Assembly (NCBI GenBank): GCA_937885815.1
Contig: CALABM010000066.1
Coordinates: forward strand, 1-64,000
DNA length: 64,000 nt
Reading direction: 5' to 3'
Origin: an uncultured Verrucomicrobiales bacterium
GTDB lineage: Bacteria > Verrucomicrobiota > Verrucomicrobiia > Verrucomicrobiales > Akkermansiaceae
Below are positions 26,537-34,619 of the stretch, piece by piece. Position numbers and translations under genes: made by a program. The notes beneath the pieces are model-generated. The model was not told the origin of the DNA and did not search any database. It saw nothing but the letters and a program-made list of their open reading frames with translations. How positions within the stretch are numbered: position 1 is the first letter of the stretch; each line of letters opens with the position of its first letter.

Positions 26537-28621
26537 ATGACGCTCGTGAAGAAACTGCTTTTACCGGCCGCAATGCTGCTTATCTGCTCCTGCGAAGAAG
26601 GAGTGGACTCAAACGCCCATGCCGGAAACAACAATCAGCAGGAGAACAGCATCAGCTCTCGCCAATGTGCAGCCTGCCATGCTAAAGAATATGAAGAATG
26701 GGCCGGTAGTGATCATGCCTGGGCTTACCGTAACACTCGTCAAGACCTTGATTCAGAGCCATTCCACGGACAGCAGCTGAATGCCCACGGCTCCGTACTC
26801 ACCTTCACGACGTCTCGCGAGGGAAATCTTCTGCTCTCTGACAGCCAAAGCGGACGTACTTTCACCGTTCATTCCGTACTCGGACGCCGCCCGCTGGTGC
26901 AATATCTTGTACAGGGTGATGATGGCGGCCTGCATACCCCCAGTGCTGCTTGGGATACGGAGAAACGAGAATGGTTTGACATGTTTGAGGCGGACACACG
27001 CCTCAGCAGCGAAGGCGCAGCCACGCGCTCACCCGGAGACTGGGGACACTGGCTTGGCCGAGGTATGAACTGGAACTCTCAATGCGCATGGTGCCACACC
27101 ACACACTTCCGGAAGAACTATGATGCCACGGCAAACCGTTACGCCTCCACATGGCGAGAACCGGGTGTGAGCTGCCTCCAGTGCCACAAAGCAGCAGAAA
27201 CGCCCTCAGCTGACGGCTGCCTTGTAGCCCCGGCAAATCGTACCCTTTCTGCCCAGCAGGTGCATGACAACTGCGCTACCTGTCACGCCCGCCGTGAGGA
27301 GTTTGATGACCGCTTTGTGGTGGGTGACCGCTTTGATGACCACTTCCGCCTGGAGCTTCCTATCGTTAGAGGCATATTCTGGCCGAACGGGATGCAGAGA
27401 GATGAATCATACTGTGAAACCGGTATACGCCTTAGCCGTATGGGTGCCGCCGGCGTCACCTGTCTGGATTGCCATAATCCTCATACCGCTACGCTTAAGC
27501 TTCCCCAGGAAGACAATTCACTTTGCATGCGCTGTCATGCCAGCGGCACAGTAGTAGGCAGCACGCCAAGTCCCGTCATTAATCCTGCTACACATACACC
27601 CTGCCCTCAGAACAGCAAAGGCGCACGCTGTGTGGAGTGCCACATGCCCGAGAGCCCCTACATGGCTCGCGACCTGCGCCGAGACCACTCCTTCAATTCA
27701 CCGGATCCCAACCTCAGCGCGGAAATCGGCACACCGAATGCCTGTATCATGTGCCATACAGACAAGGATAATGCCTGGGCTGCAGAGGTGATACAGCGAG
27801 TCTACCCGGAGCAGCGTAACGCCAGATATCGCAATCGCACGCGCGCCATTCATCACGCGCTGGAAGGTAATGGGGATACCGAGGCTCTGCTGGCTGCTCT
27901 TAAGGAAGAAAGCGTACCGGGTTGGAAAGCTACCATTCTGGAACTGCTGGCATGGCAGGAACCTTCAGAGGCCATCCTGCAAGCAGCGCGCGATGCAGCA
28001 AAGGATGATAACGCCATGGTAAGAGCAGCGGCAGCCAGAGTACTGGGTGAGGAGGCACAGAGCATGATTCATGATTCCGTGCTCCTTGTTCGCAGGGCTG
28101 CGGCTTGGCCAATCATAGAGAAGCTCATACAGAATCCGGAAGCTGCTGACGTTGTGCGGGAACAGGAAAGCATCGTAGCACATCAGTCAGACCAACCAAC
28201 CGGAGCCATGCAGCAAGCTAGGCTCGCCGAAGCTCGTCAGAATTATGAAGAGGCAGAGCGCCAGTACCGCAGAGCTCTTCAACTGGACCCAGCCTCCGCC
28301 GTTGTCTACATGGATTTCGCCGTTTTTCTTGCCAGAAGAGGCAGGAATATGGATGCTTTGCAGCAAATGATAAGCTGTACAAAAGTGGCCCCGGATAATC
28401 CTGAAGTTTTCTATCGCCTTGGCCTCATCTTAGCAGAACTTGAGCGCTTCGACTACGCGCTGAGTGCGTTCAATCGAGCGCTCGAGCTGGACGCAGCATT
28501 CCACAGAGCAAGATATAATAAAGCCATTCTTCTACAACATCTTGGGCGGCATGACGAAGCTTCTCGTGAAATTCAGCTCATGCGCGCCCTTCAATCACCT
28601 CCTACACCTTCTGCACCATGA
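26537..28621 (+). CDS. Octahaem c-type cytochrome lipoprotein with HEAT-like and TPR C-terminus
   Basis: 694 residues from ATG 26537. A lipoprotein signal ends at C19 (LLICSC), so the protein is likely anchored in the envelope facing the periplasm. Eight CxxCH haem motifs start at C44, C183, C213, C246, C309, C330, C365 and C403, in the spacing of the cytochrome c554-like multihaem family. A helical HEAT-like segment follows (about 440-510), then about three TPR units (about 565-690: YEEAERQYRRALQLDP, VFYRLGLILAELERFDYALSAF, ARYNKAILLQHLGRHDEA). Such cytochrome-TPR fusions occur in PVC bacteria and related phyla. Electron donor and acceptor are unknown, and cytochrome maturation genes are not in the window. 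The stop overlaps the next ATG. Confidence 0.9.
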   Translation: MTLVKKLLLPAAMLLICSCEEGVDSNAHAGNNNQQENSISSRQCAACHAKEYEEWAGSDHAWAYRNTRQDLDSEPFHGQQLNAHGSVLTFTTSREGNLLLSDSQSGRTFTVHSVLGRRPLVQYLVQGDDGGLHTPSAAWDTEKREWFDMFEADTRLSSEGAATRSPGDWGHWLGRGMNWNSQCAWCHTTHFRKNYDATANRYASTWREPGVSCLQCHKAAETPSADGCLVAPANRTLSAQQVHDNCATCHARREEFDDRFVVGDRFDDHFRLELPIVRGIFWPNGMQRDESYCETGIRLSRMGAAGVTCLDCHNPHTATLKLPQEDNSLCMRCHASGTVVGSTPSPVINPATHTPCPQNSKGARCVECHMPESPYMARDLRRDHSFNSPDPNLSAEIGTPNACIMCHTDKDNAWAAEVIQRVYPEQRNARYRNRTRAIHHALEGNGDTEALLAALKEESVPGWKATILELLAWQEPSEAILQAARDAAKDDNAMVRAAAARVLGEEAQSMIHDSVLLVRRAAAWPIIEKLIQNPEAADVVREQESIVAHQSDQPTGAMQQARLAEARQNYEEAERQYRRALQLDPASAVVYMDFAVFLARRGRNMDALQQMISCTKVAPDNPEVFYRLGLILAELERFDYALSAFNRALELDAAFHRARYNKAILLQHLGRHDEASREIQLMRALQSPPTPSAP

Positions 28622-29412
28622 ATTTAGACCCTCAGACCACCATCCTAATTTCCTTAGGCGCGCTGCTCTTATTCATCATACTGTTCTCCATATTCAAGGG
28701 CGTCATCCGCATGATACTGCTTGCGGCTGCAGTCATAGCATCAGTAGCTTTATGGATATTCCTGCAGAACAAAGGATTTACCCTTCTGGCTCTTGTAACG
28801 GATTCACCTCAGCCGTGGATGGTACAGGCTCTGGCTTGGACGCTATCCATATTTGCCTTTGCTGTACTCCTGCATGGCATGAATTGGTTCTCACAACTCT
28901 TTTCTTGGAGACGAGGAGGGGCCAGCCCGTGCGGAATTATCACGACAGTGCTGATGACGGCTCTCATGCTGTGGGTAGGTAGCGTAGGCATTTCCTATTA
29001 CGGAAACATTGCCCGCATTTCCTATTATCGCGACCTAGCCTTGGCACATCAGCAGCACCAGCAAGACCCGCCCATGCCTTGGTTTACTCAGGCAAAAAAT
29101 ATCATTAGAAAAGCTGAAGCCACAGCATGGCTGCGTACCATTGATCCTCTGGAAACCCCGGCGCAAGCCAACCTCGCCTGCCTCGTTGCCTATGGATGCA
29201 CCCTTTCTGAACCGGAGTTTACCCGCTTTTTCGAGGAACGCCTCGCTAACAGTGGAGTTCCCCATCCCACACGTTTTCTGGAACTCTTCCGTGATAAAGG
29301 ATTAAGAACACTTGTACGGGAAGGTCGCTTTGTAACCTTGCTGGAGAATAAAAGCCTGAACGCTTTCCTCCAACTACGCAATACTCAGCAAGTCATGGAA
29401 AAAATTATTTGA
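28618..29412 (+). CDS. Integral membrane hypothetical protein (CvpA-like topology)
   Basis: 264 residues. The first half has four hydrophobic segments (about 8-25, 31-50, 65-88 and 100-120) with short loops, resembling CvpA-family membrane proteins. The second half is soluble and helical, with LFRDKGLRTLVREG and LLENKSLNAFLQ near the end, a pattern also seen after CvpA domains in other phyla. Function unknown. It overlaps the octahaem cytochrome gene by 4 bp (ATGA), so the two are coupled and may work together in the envelope. Confidence 0.7.
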   Translation: MNLDPQTTILISLGALLLFIILFSIFKGVIRMILLAAAVIASVALWIFLQNKGFTLLALVTDSPQPWMVQALAWTLSIFAFAVLLHGMNWFSQLFSWRRGGASPCGIITTVLMTALMLWVGSVGISYYGNIARISYYRDLALAHQQHQQDPPMPWFTQAKNIIRKAEATAWLRTIDPLETPAQANLACLVAYGCTLSEPEFTRFFEERLANSGVPHPTRFLELFRDKGLRTLVREGRFVTLLENKSLNAFLQLRNTQQVMEKII

Positions 29413-29429
29413 TATGCCGCCAAAGGAAC

Positions 29430-29458
29430 TTGAACAGCTCTATTAAAAATTATAAAAT
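29430..29458 (+). promoter_or_regulatory. Leaderless-type promoter of the AI-2E permease gene
   Basis: TTGAAC (29430-29435), 17 bp spacer, TAAAAT (29453-29458), then 7 nt to ATG 29466. Confidence 0.6.
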
Positions 29459-29465
29459 CAACGCG

Positions 29466-30590
29466 ATGCATTCCACAGGCGAAACAGACACACCAAACGA
29501 AAAACAGATGGGATGGGGAGAAGGTGCCCGTTTCCTCCTTACTGCAGCATGTGCTATTATCGTTCTCTTTGGCCTGAGAGAAGCCAAAGACATGCTCCTG
29601 CCGATTGTCATGGCTGTGTTTCTGGCGGTAATAAGCTATTCTATTACAGACATTCTGCGCCGCTGGCTGCACTTTCCTCACTGGCTCGCTGTATTCTTCA
29701 CCGTAGTGGCAGATGCCGGCATCATTTATGGCGCAGCTTCTCTTGTGAGAATACTGGCAGCTGATATGCAGAACACTCTCAGTGGCCCCTTTATGGAGCA
29801 AATGTACCAAAAGTACCAGTTCCTCATGCATCTGCTCGAAGACTGGGGCTACAGCTCTGACGCACAACAGTTCATTCAGAACCCGCGAGATTACATAAGT
29901 CCTTCGTATATTATCAGTATTTCTCAGAAACTGGGCGGCCAAGTCATTTCCATGACCTCTGTGACTGTTCTCGTTCTCGTGCTGATGACATTCCTGCTTG
30001 GTGAGGCTCCCCTCTTCATGAAAAACTTCCGTTCCTTGCCTAACAGCATGCAGGGTAAAGGAAAAGTGGTGGACGCGCTCAAGAGTATCCAGCGCTATCT
30101 TTTCATCAAAACGATTGCCAGCGCCTGTACCGGCCTGCTCGCTTGGTGGCTGTGCCACGCCATGGACGTTCCGTTTGCTTTCCTGTGGGGGCTGGTAGCC
30201 TACCTGCTGAACTACATTCCTACCATCGGTTCCATTGTGGCAGCTATTCCGCCTATCATTCTTGCTCTTATCATGGGTGATGTCGGTGATATGCTTGTTG
30301 TGTCTGCCGGCTACATCGCCATTAATTTCGCAATAGGTAATGGCGTAGAACCGCTATTCCTTGGTAAAGAGTTCGGGATTGCCACTTCCGTAGTACTGCT
30401 TTCCGTTATCATCTGGGGATGGGTTTGGGGGCCTTGCGGCATGCTGTTGGCCGTGCCCATCACCGTTATGTTAAAACTCGCCTTTGAAAATTCAAGGGAT
30501 CTTTACTGGGTGGCTGCCATCATTGATGACCATCCCAACACGGACGAAAAAGATTTAAATAACAAAGAAATAACAACAAATACACAATAA
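29466..30590 (+). CDS. AI-2E family transporter (PerM/YdiK type)
   Basis: 374-residue membrane protein with about eight hydrophobic segments. Family marks are the central helices and the C-terminal block FAFLWGLVAYLLNYIPTIGS near 235-255, followed by GNGVEPLFLGKEFG near 291 and LSVIIWGWVWGPCGMLLAVPI near 312-332. Members export diverse small solutes, and some act as Na+/H+ antiporters, so the family name should not be taken as function. The start at 29466 is set by the promoter. An earlier TTG-initiated frame begins within the preceding gene. It ends 3 bp before lysA. Confidence 0.9.
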   Translation: MHSTGETDTPNEKQMGWGEGARFLLTAACAIIVLFGLREAKDMLLPIVMAVFLAVISYSITDILRRWLHFPHWLAVFFTVVADAGIIYGAASLVRILAADMQNTLSGPFMEQMYQKYQFLMHLLEDWGYSSDAQQFIQNPRDYISPSYIISISQKLGGQVISMTSVTVLVLVLMTFLLGEAPLFMKNFRSLPNSMQGKGKVVDALKSIQRYLFIKTIASACTGLLAWWLCHAMDVPFAFLWGLVAYLLNYIPTIGSIVAAIPPIILALIMGDVGDMLVVSAGYIAINFAIGNGVEPLFLGKEFGIATSVVLLSVIIWGWVWGPCGMLLAVPITVMLKLAFENSRDLYWVAAIIDDHPNTDEKDLNNKEITTNTQ

Positions 30591-30593
30591 TCC

Positions 30594-31880
30594 ATGCATT
30601 CATTCGCATACAACAACGGCACGCTGTGCTGCGAGGGCGTGAATCTCGCAGATATCGCACATGCCGTCGGCACCCCCACCTTCGTCTACAGCCGCCAGAC
30701 CATCATGGATGATCTGGCAGAACTGCAGCAAGAGCTCGCTCCGCTGGATGCTCATGTAGCCTATGCCGTGAAAGCCTGTTCCAACAAGGCCATCCTTAAC
30801 CTCATGGCGAAACAGGGCGTTGGCTTCGATATCGTCTCCGGCGGCGAACTCTGGCGTGTTGTCAATGCAGGTGGCGACCCCACCCTGTGCACCTACGCCG
30901 GCGTAGGCAAGACTGAGGCGGAAATCCGCTATGCGCTCTCGCTGAACATCTACTGCTTCAACTGTGAAAGCGAGAACGAGTTGCGCGAAATCAATCGAAT
31001 CGCCGGTGAAATGGGCGTAAAAGCACCCGTAGCTGTTCGTGTGAACCCCAATGTGGAGGCTAACACGCATAAGTACATCACCACCGGCACCAAGGAGAAT
31101 AAGTTCGGTGTAGACTTTGCCCGTATCGAAGAGCTGTACGCCACCATTGCCGCGGAGATGCCGAATCTCCACATTCGCGGTCTCCAGATGCACATCGGCT
31201 CCCAGCTCACGCAGGTAGAGCCCTTTGTGAAGGCTGTGACGAAGGTAGCCCCGCTTGTCGCTAAGTTTAAGGAGCTTTACAACATCGAGTTCTGGAGTAT
31301 CGGCGGCGGCATCGGCATCGTGTACGATGGCTGCTTGGCCTCCGGCAAGGAGGAATGGTGGGCAGCCCATCCTGAGCAGATTACACTTAAGAGCTACGTT
31401 CAGTCTCTCATTCCCCTGCTGCAGCCGCTTGGCCTGAAGATTCTTCTGGAGCCCGGCCGCCGCTTGGTGGGCAATGCCGCTTGCATGCTGACCACCTGCC
31501 TGTACGAGAAGAAGGGTGAAGCCAAGACCTTCAAGATGATTGACGCCGGCATGAATGACATTATTCGCCCGGCCCTCTACGAAGGCTACCACGAAATCTG
31601 GCCCGTGAAGGAACACAGCGGTGATACCATCGTGGCCGATATAGTAGGCCCCATCTGCGAGAGCGGCGACTTCCAGGCTCAGAACCGCGAGATTGCGGAT
31701 GTTAAGCCAGGCGAGATTCTCGCCGAGATGAGCGCCGGCGCCTACGGCTTCAGCATGGCCAGCACATACAACTCTCGCCCTCTGGCAGCAGAGGTACTGG
31801 TGGACGGCGACAAGTGGCACATCATCCGCCGTCGACAGACGCTGGAGCAGATAGTAGCAGACGAGTGCCTGCCCGAGTAA
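30594..31880 (+). CDS. lysA: Diaminopimelate decarboxylase
   Basis: Last step of lysine synthesis: PLP-dependent decarboxylation of meso-diaminopimelate. 428 residues. PLP lysine K60 in AYAVKACSN, DIVSGGEL near 79, VNPNVEANTHKYITTGTKENKFG near 147-169, HIGSQLT near 201, the phosphate-binding IGGGIGIVY near 238, EPGRRLVGNA near 283, MNDIIRPALY near 321, GPICESGD near 350 (catalytic Cys) and the substrate-binding AYGFSMASTYNSRP near 383. These exclude carboxynorspermidine decarboxylase. It follows the permease gene by 3 bp and is followed by a beta-CASP gene at 10 bp. Confidence 0.95.
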   Translation: MHSFAYNNGTLCCEGVNLADIAHAVGTPTFVYSRQTIMDDLAELQQELAPLDAHVAYAVKACSNKAILNLMAKQGVGFDIVSGGELWRVVNAGGDPTLCTYAGVGKTEAEIRYALSLNIYCFNCESENELREINRIAGEMGVKAPVAVRVNPNVEANTHKYITTGTKENKFGVDFARIEELYATIAAEMPNLHIRGLQMHIGSQLTQVEPFVKAVTKVAPLVAKFKELYNIEFWSIGGGIGIVYDGCLASGKEEWWAAHPEQITLKSYVQSLIPLLQPLGLKILLEPGRRLVGNAACMLTTCLYEKKGEAKTFKMIDAGMNDIIRPALYEGYHEIWPVKEHSGDTIVADIVGPICESGDFQAQNREIADVKPGEILAEMSAGAYGFSMASTYNSRPLAAEVLVDGDKWHIIRRRQTLEQIVADECLPE

Positions 31881-31890
31881 ATACCACGCC

Positions 31891-33255
31891 ATGATTACAC
31901 TCACTAATCTGACAGCGGGGCCCGAAATCGGCGCGAACTGTTACCTTCTGGATATGGAGGGCTCACGCATCGTGCTTGATTGCGGTATGCACCCCAAGCT
32001 GGATGGCAATGCAGCCAAGCCGAATTTCTCCCTCATCGGAGCGGCAGATCCGGATGCCATCTTCATCACCCACTCGCACTTGGATCACATCGGCACCCTG
32101 CCCGTGTTTCAGGACGAGTACCCGCGCGCCGAGGGCATCATGACGGTCGGCACGGCAGAGGTTGGCGACGCTATGCTCCACAACTCCGTAAACGTGATGA
32201 CTGCCAAGCGTATGGGTGAAGGTATCATCGAGTACCCTTTCTTCACCCATGGAGAGTTACAGCGCCATGTTAATGCTTGGGTCACTCGCCCTTACAACGA
32301 GTCCTTCCGCACCGGTAACAACGGCACCATACTTGCCACCCTGCACGATGCCGGGCACATCCTCGGCTCCTGCGGCGTATTACTGGAGGGAATGAGCGGC
32401 ACAACAGTTTTCTACACCGGAGACGTTCAGTTTGATAATCAAACTCTTATCGGTGGTGCAGACTTTCCACAGAGCGGAGTGGATGTTCTCATCATGGAGT
32501 GCACTCACGGCCTCAAAGACCGCGACCCGGATTACACACGCGAAAAAGAACTGCTGCGCTTTGCGAGCGCTATACGTGAGGTGCTGGAAGACGGCGGCGC
32601 CGTGCTCATCCCCGTATTCGCCCTTGGCAAAAGTCAAGAGCTCCTCTGCGAAATCGGCAAATTCAAGCGAAAAGGGCTCATCCCGGATGCTCCCGTATAC
32701 TTTGGCGGCCTGAGCTCCAAAATCACGCAAGTTTACGACCGCCTTTGCGACAGCACTCCCCGCCTCAAACCGGGCTATCGCCTCAAAGACGACGTGGAGA
32801 CTCACGGATTACCCAAGCAGGACAAGGGACCGCTTGTTGCCACGCCCGGCAATATCTACCTCGTTTCCAGCGGCATGATGAGTGAACACACCGTTTCCTA
32901 CAAAATGGCCGCTCAGGTACTGCCGCACAAAAAAGACGCCATCCTCTTCGTAGGTTATAGCGACCCGGAATCCCCCGCGGGACGCATTAAGGCCACCCAG
33001 CCCGGCGAGAACGTGAAGCTTAACGGCAAGGGGCAAGCATACCCCCTGCTTTGCCGCACCGAGTGTTTCGACTTCTCCGGCCACGCCACCCGCGCCGCGC
33101 TGGTGGACTACGCCTGCCGCCTGCGCCCCCACACCGTCGTGCTCGTACACGGCGATGAGGAAGCCATGGCCAGCATGCAGGCCACACTGACAGAAGCCTT
33201 GCCCGACAGTCGCATCCTCTGCCCCCGCCCGGGCAAAACAGTGCGCTTAGCCTGA
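31891..33255 (+). CDS. Beta-CASP metallo-beta-lactamase-fold ribonuclease (CPSF/YSH1-like)
   Basis: 454 residues. The metallo-beta-lactamase core carries the zinc motif HSHLDHIG near 66, an acidic ligand near 179 (FYTGDVQFD) and HDAGHILGS near 151. The beta-CASP part has PVFALGKSQELL near 241, SSGMMSEHTVSY near 327, and the late histidine blocks DFSGHATRAALVDY near 393 and VLVHGDEEAM near 415. This is the COG1236 exonuclease type related to the eukaryotic 3'-end processing nuclease, found patchily in bacteria. An RNA substrate is likely but not shown. It is followed by a terminator-like inverted repeat. Confidence 0.9.
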   Translation: MITLTNLTAGPEIGANCYLLDMEGSRIVLDCGMHPKLDGNAAKPNFSLIGAADPDAIFITHSHLDHIGTLPVFQDEYPRAEGIMTVGTAEVGDAMLHNSVNVMTAKRMGEGIIEYPFFTHGELQRHVNAWVTRPYNESFRTGNNGTILATLHDAGHILGSCGVLLEGMSGTTVFYTGDVQFDNQTLIGGADFPQSGVDVLIMECTHGLKDRDPDYTREKELLRFASAIREVLEDGGAVLIPVFALGKSQELLCEIGKFKRKGLIPDAPVYFGGLSSKITQVYDRLCDSTPRLKPGYRLKDDVETHGLPKQDKGPLVATPGNIYLVSSGMMSEHTVSYKMAAQVLPHKKDAILFVGYSDPESPAGRIKATQPGENVKLNGKGQAYPLLCRTECFDFSGHATRAALVDYACRLRPHTVVLVHGDEEAMASMQATLTEALPDSRILCPRPGKTVRLA

Positions 33256-33261
33256 TATTCG

Positions 33262-33319
33262 ACACCTTGCCATGTTTTCCAAACTTTTTGGATGAATCAA
33301 AAAAAACATGGCAAGGTGT
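33262..33319 (+). terminator. Long inverted repeat, probable terminator
   Basis: 17-bp perfect arms (33262-33278 and 33303-33319) separated by 24 nt that contain a small internal stem (33279-33283 with 33287-33291). A short T run follows (CTCCTTTTG). The arms begin ACACCTTGCC. Confidence 0.65.
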
Positions 33320-33380
33320 TGCTCCTTTTGAAACAAAGAGCAAAGAATGAGAAGCCAGCTTTGCGGAATAAATTTACCCA

Positions 33381-34619
33381 ATGCCCTCAAACAATAAAGT
33401 AGACGCTTTGTTCAATGCAGCGAAGCGAGGCGATGCGGAGAAAATCGCAAAGCTTCGCAGAAAGGCGCTTCAGGTTACGTGGTATGACGATGACGATAAT
33501 ACACCCCTGCACCACGCTGCGCAGGGAGGCCACACGGCTGCGGTGTATGAACTACTGAAGCGCGAAGGAGCTTCGGCCATCAATACGTGTAATCTGGCAG
33601 ATGAAACGCCCTTCACTCTGGCTGTGCAACATGGCCACACAGAAATTGTGCGGCTGATGCTCAGCGTGGGAGACGTTGACATAAACAAGCTGAATGCACT
33701 GGGTCGCACAGCTCTGCATATCGCGGTAGAGCACAGAGCAGGCGCGGATATGATACACCTCCTGCTGTCCGCATACGCAGACATACACGCGAAAGATTTT
33801 CAGAAACGAACCCCGCTTTCTCTGACCCGCGAAATGGGTGATACAGAGATTGAAGAGCTGATGCGACGCGAAAATCCCGCGCTGCGACGGGCGGCGCGAG
33901 AGGGCAATGTCGACAAATTACGCCGACTGCTGGCAGAAGGTGCAGATTTGAACGCTCGCGACTTGTCAGGCAACTGCGCACTTGCTGAAGCTCTCGATTT
34001 TGAACAGAGGGAAGCTGTGGACATGTTGATAGCGGAGGGTGCGCGACTGACTCTCGGTGAAATGATTGGACGGGGAGACGCCAATAATGTGAAGGTCCTG
34101 CTGCAGAGCGGTGCCAACGTCAATGAGCAAACACTCGATTTCAGTACCCCGCTCCTGAGTGCCATTGATGAGCAGGATGCAGAAATAGTAGCACTTTTAC
34201 TTGCTGCCGGCGCGGATGTGAATTTAGCATCTATGAGTGGCACTCCGCTTACTGCCGCAGCATGGCGAAACAACACCGATATCGTTCAAATGCTTATTGA
34301 TGCCGGAGCCGATGTCAATGCGCTCGATTACCATGGCAAGACAGCATTGATCGAAGCAATTTTGCTCGGCAAATCACAGCATGTTTCGCGCCTTATCCAC
34401 GCCGGGGCCGATGTCAACCTTGCCGATTCCAATGGCACAACTCCCCTGCACCAAGCCATCATGCAGGATTACGTCACCATCGTCCGAGCCCTGCTTGCAG
34501 CCGGAGCCAATCCTGATGGCTCATGTCTGTACGGATTAACGCCGAGGCAATGGGCAAGCGACAAGCCGAAAATCGCGGCTATTATTCAGCAGCAAGTTCC
34601 GCTTCCGCCTGTTCAATAG
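33381..34619 (+). CDS. Ankyrin repeat protein
   Basis: 412 residues made almost entirely of ankyrin repeats, about eleven units. The clearest are NTPLHHAAQGGHTAAVYELL near 36-55, ETPFTLAVQHGHTEIVRLML near 75, RTALHIAVEHRAGADMIHLL near 110, TPLLSAIDEQDAEIVALLLAAGADVN near 253, GKTALIEAILLGKSQHVSRLI near 319 and TTPLHQAIMQDYVTIVRALL near 352. No signal peptide or membrane segment, so it is cytoplasmic; a protein-protein interaction role is likely. The last 38 bp overlap the end of the convergent ABC-F gene. Confidence 0.93.
   Translation: MPSNNKVDALFNAAKRGDAEKIAKLRRKALQVTWYDDDDNTPLHHAAQGGHTAAVYELLKREGASAINTCNLADETPFTLAVQHGHTEIVRLMLSVGDVDINKLNALGRTALHIAVEHRAGADMIHLLLSAYADIHAKDFQKRTPLSLTREMGDTEIEELMRRENPALRRAAREGNVDKLRRLLAEGADLNARDLSGNCALAEALDFEQREAVDMLIAEGARLTLGEMIGRGDANNVKVLLQSGANVNEQTLDFSTPLLSAIDEQDAEIVALLLAAGADVNLASMSGTPLTAAAWRNNTDIVQMLIDAGADVNALDYHGKTALIEAILLGKSQHVSRLIHAGADVNLADSNGTTPLHQAIMQDYVTIVRALLAAGANPDGSCLYGLTPRQWASDKPKIAAIIQQQVPLPPVQ

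Noticed and set aside
26510..26538. Promoter TTGTCA with TAATAT before the octahaem cytochrome
   Set aside because: The -10 would overlap the start codon itself; co-transcription from hrpA (31 bp upstream) is more likely.
30594..31880. Carboxynorspermidine decarboxylase, considered because of the polyamine genes
   Set aside because: The ENKFG, HIGSQLT and GPICESGD motifs are those of diaminopimelate decarboxylase.
30600..31904. 434-codon antisense frame over lysA
   Set aside because: lysA carries all expected PLP and substrate motifs; the antisense product has none.
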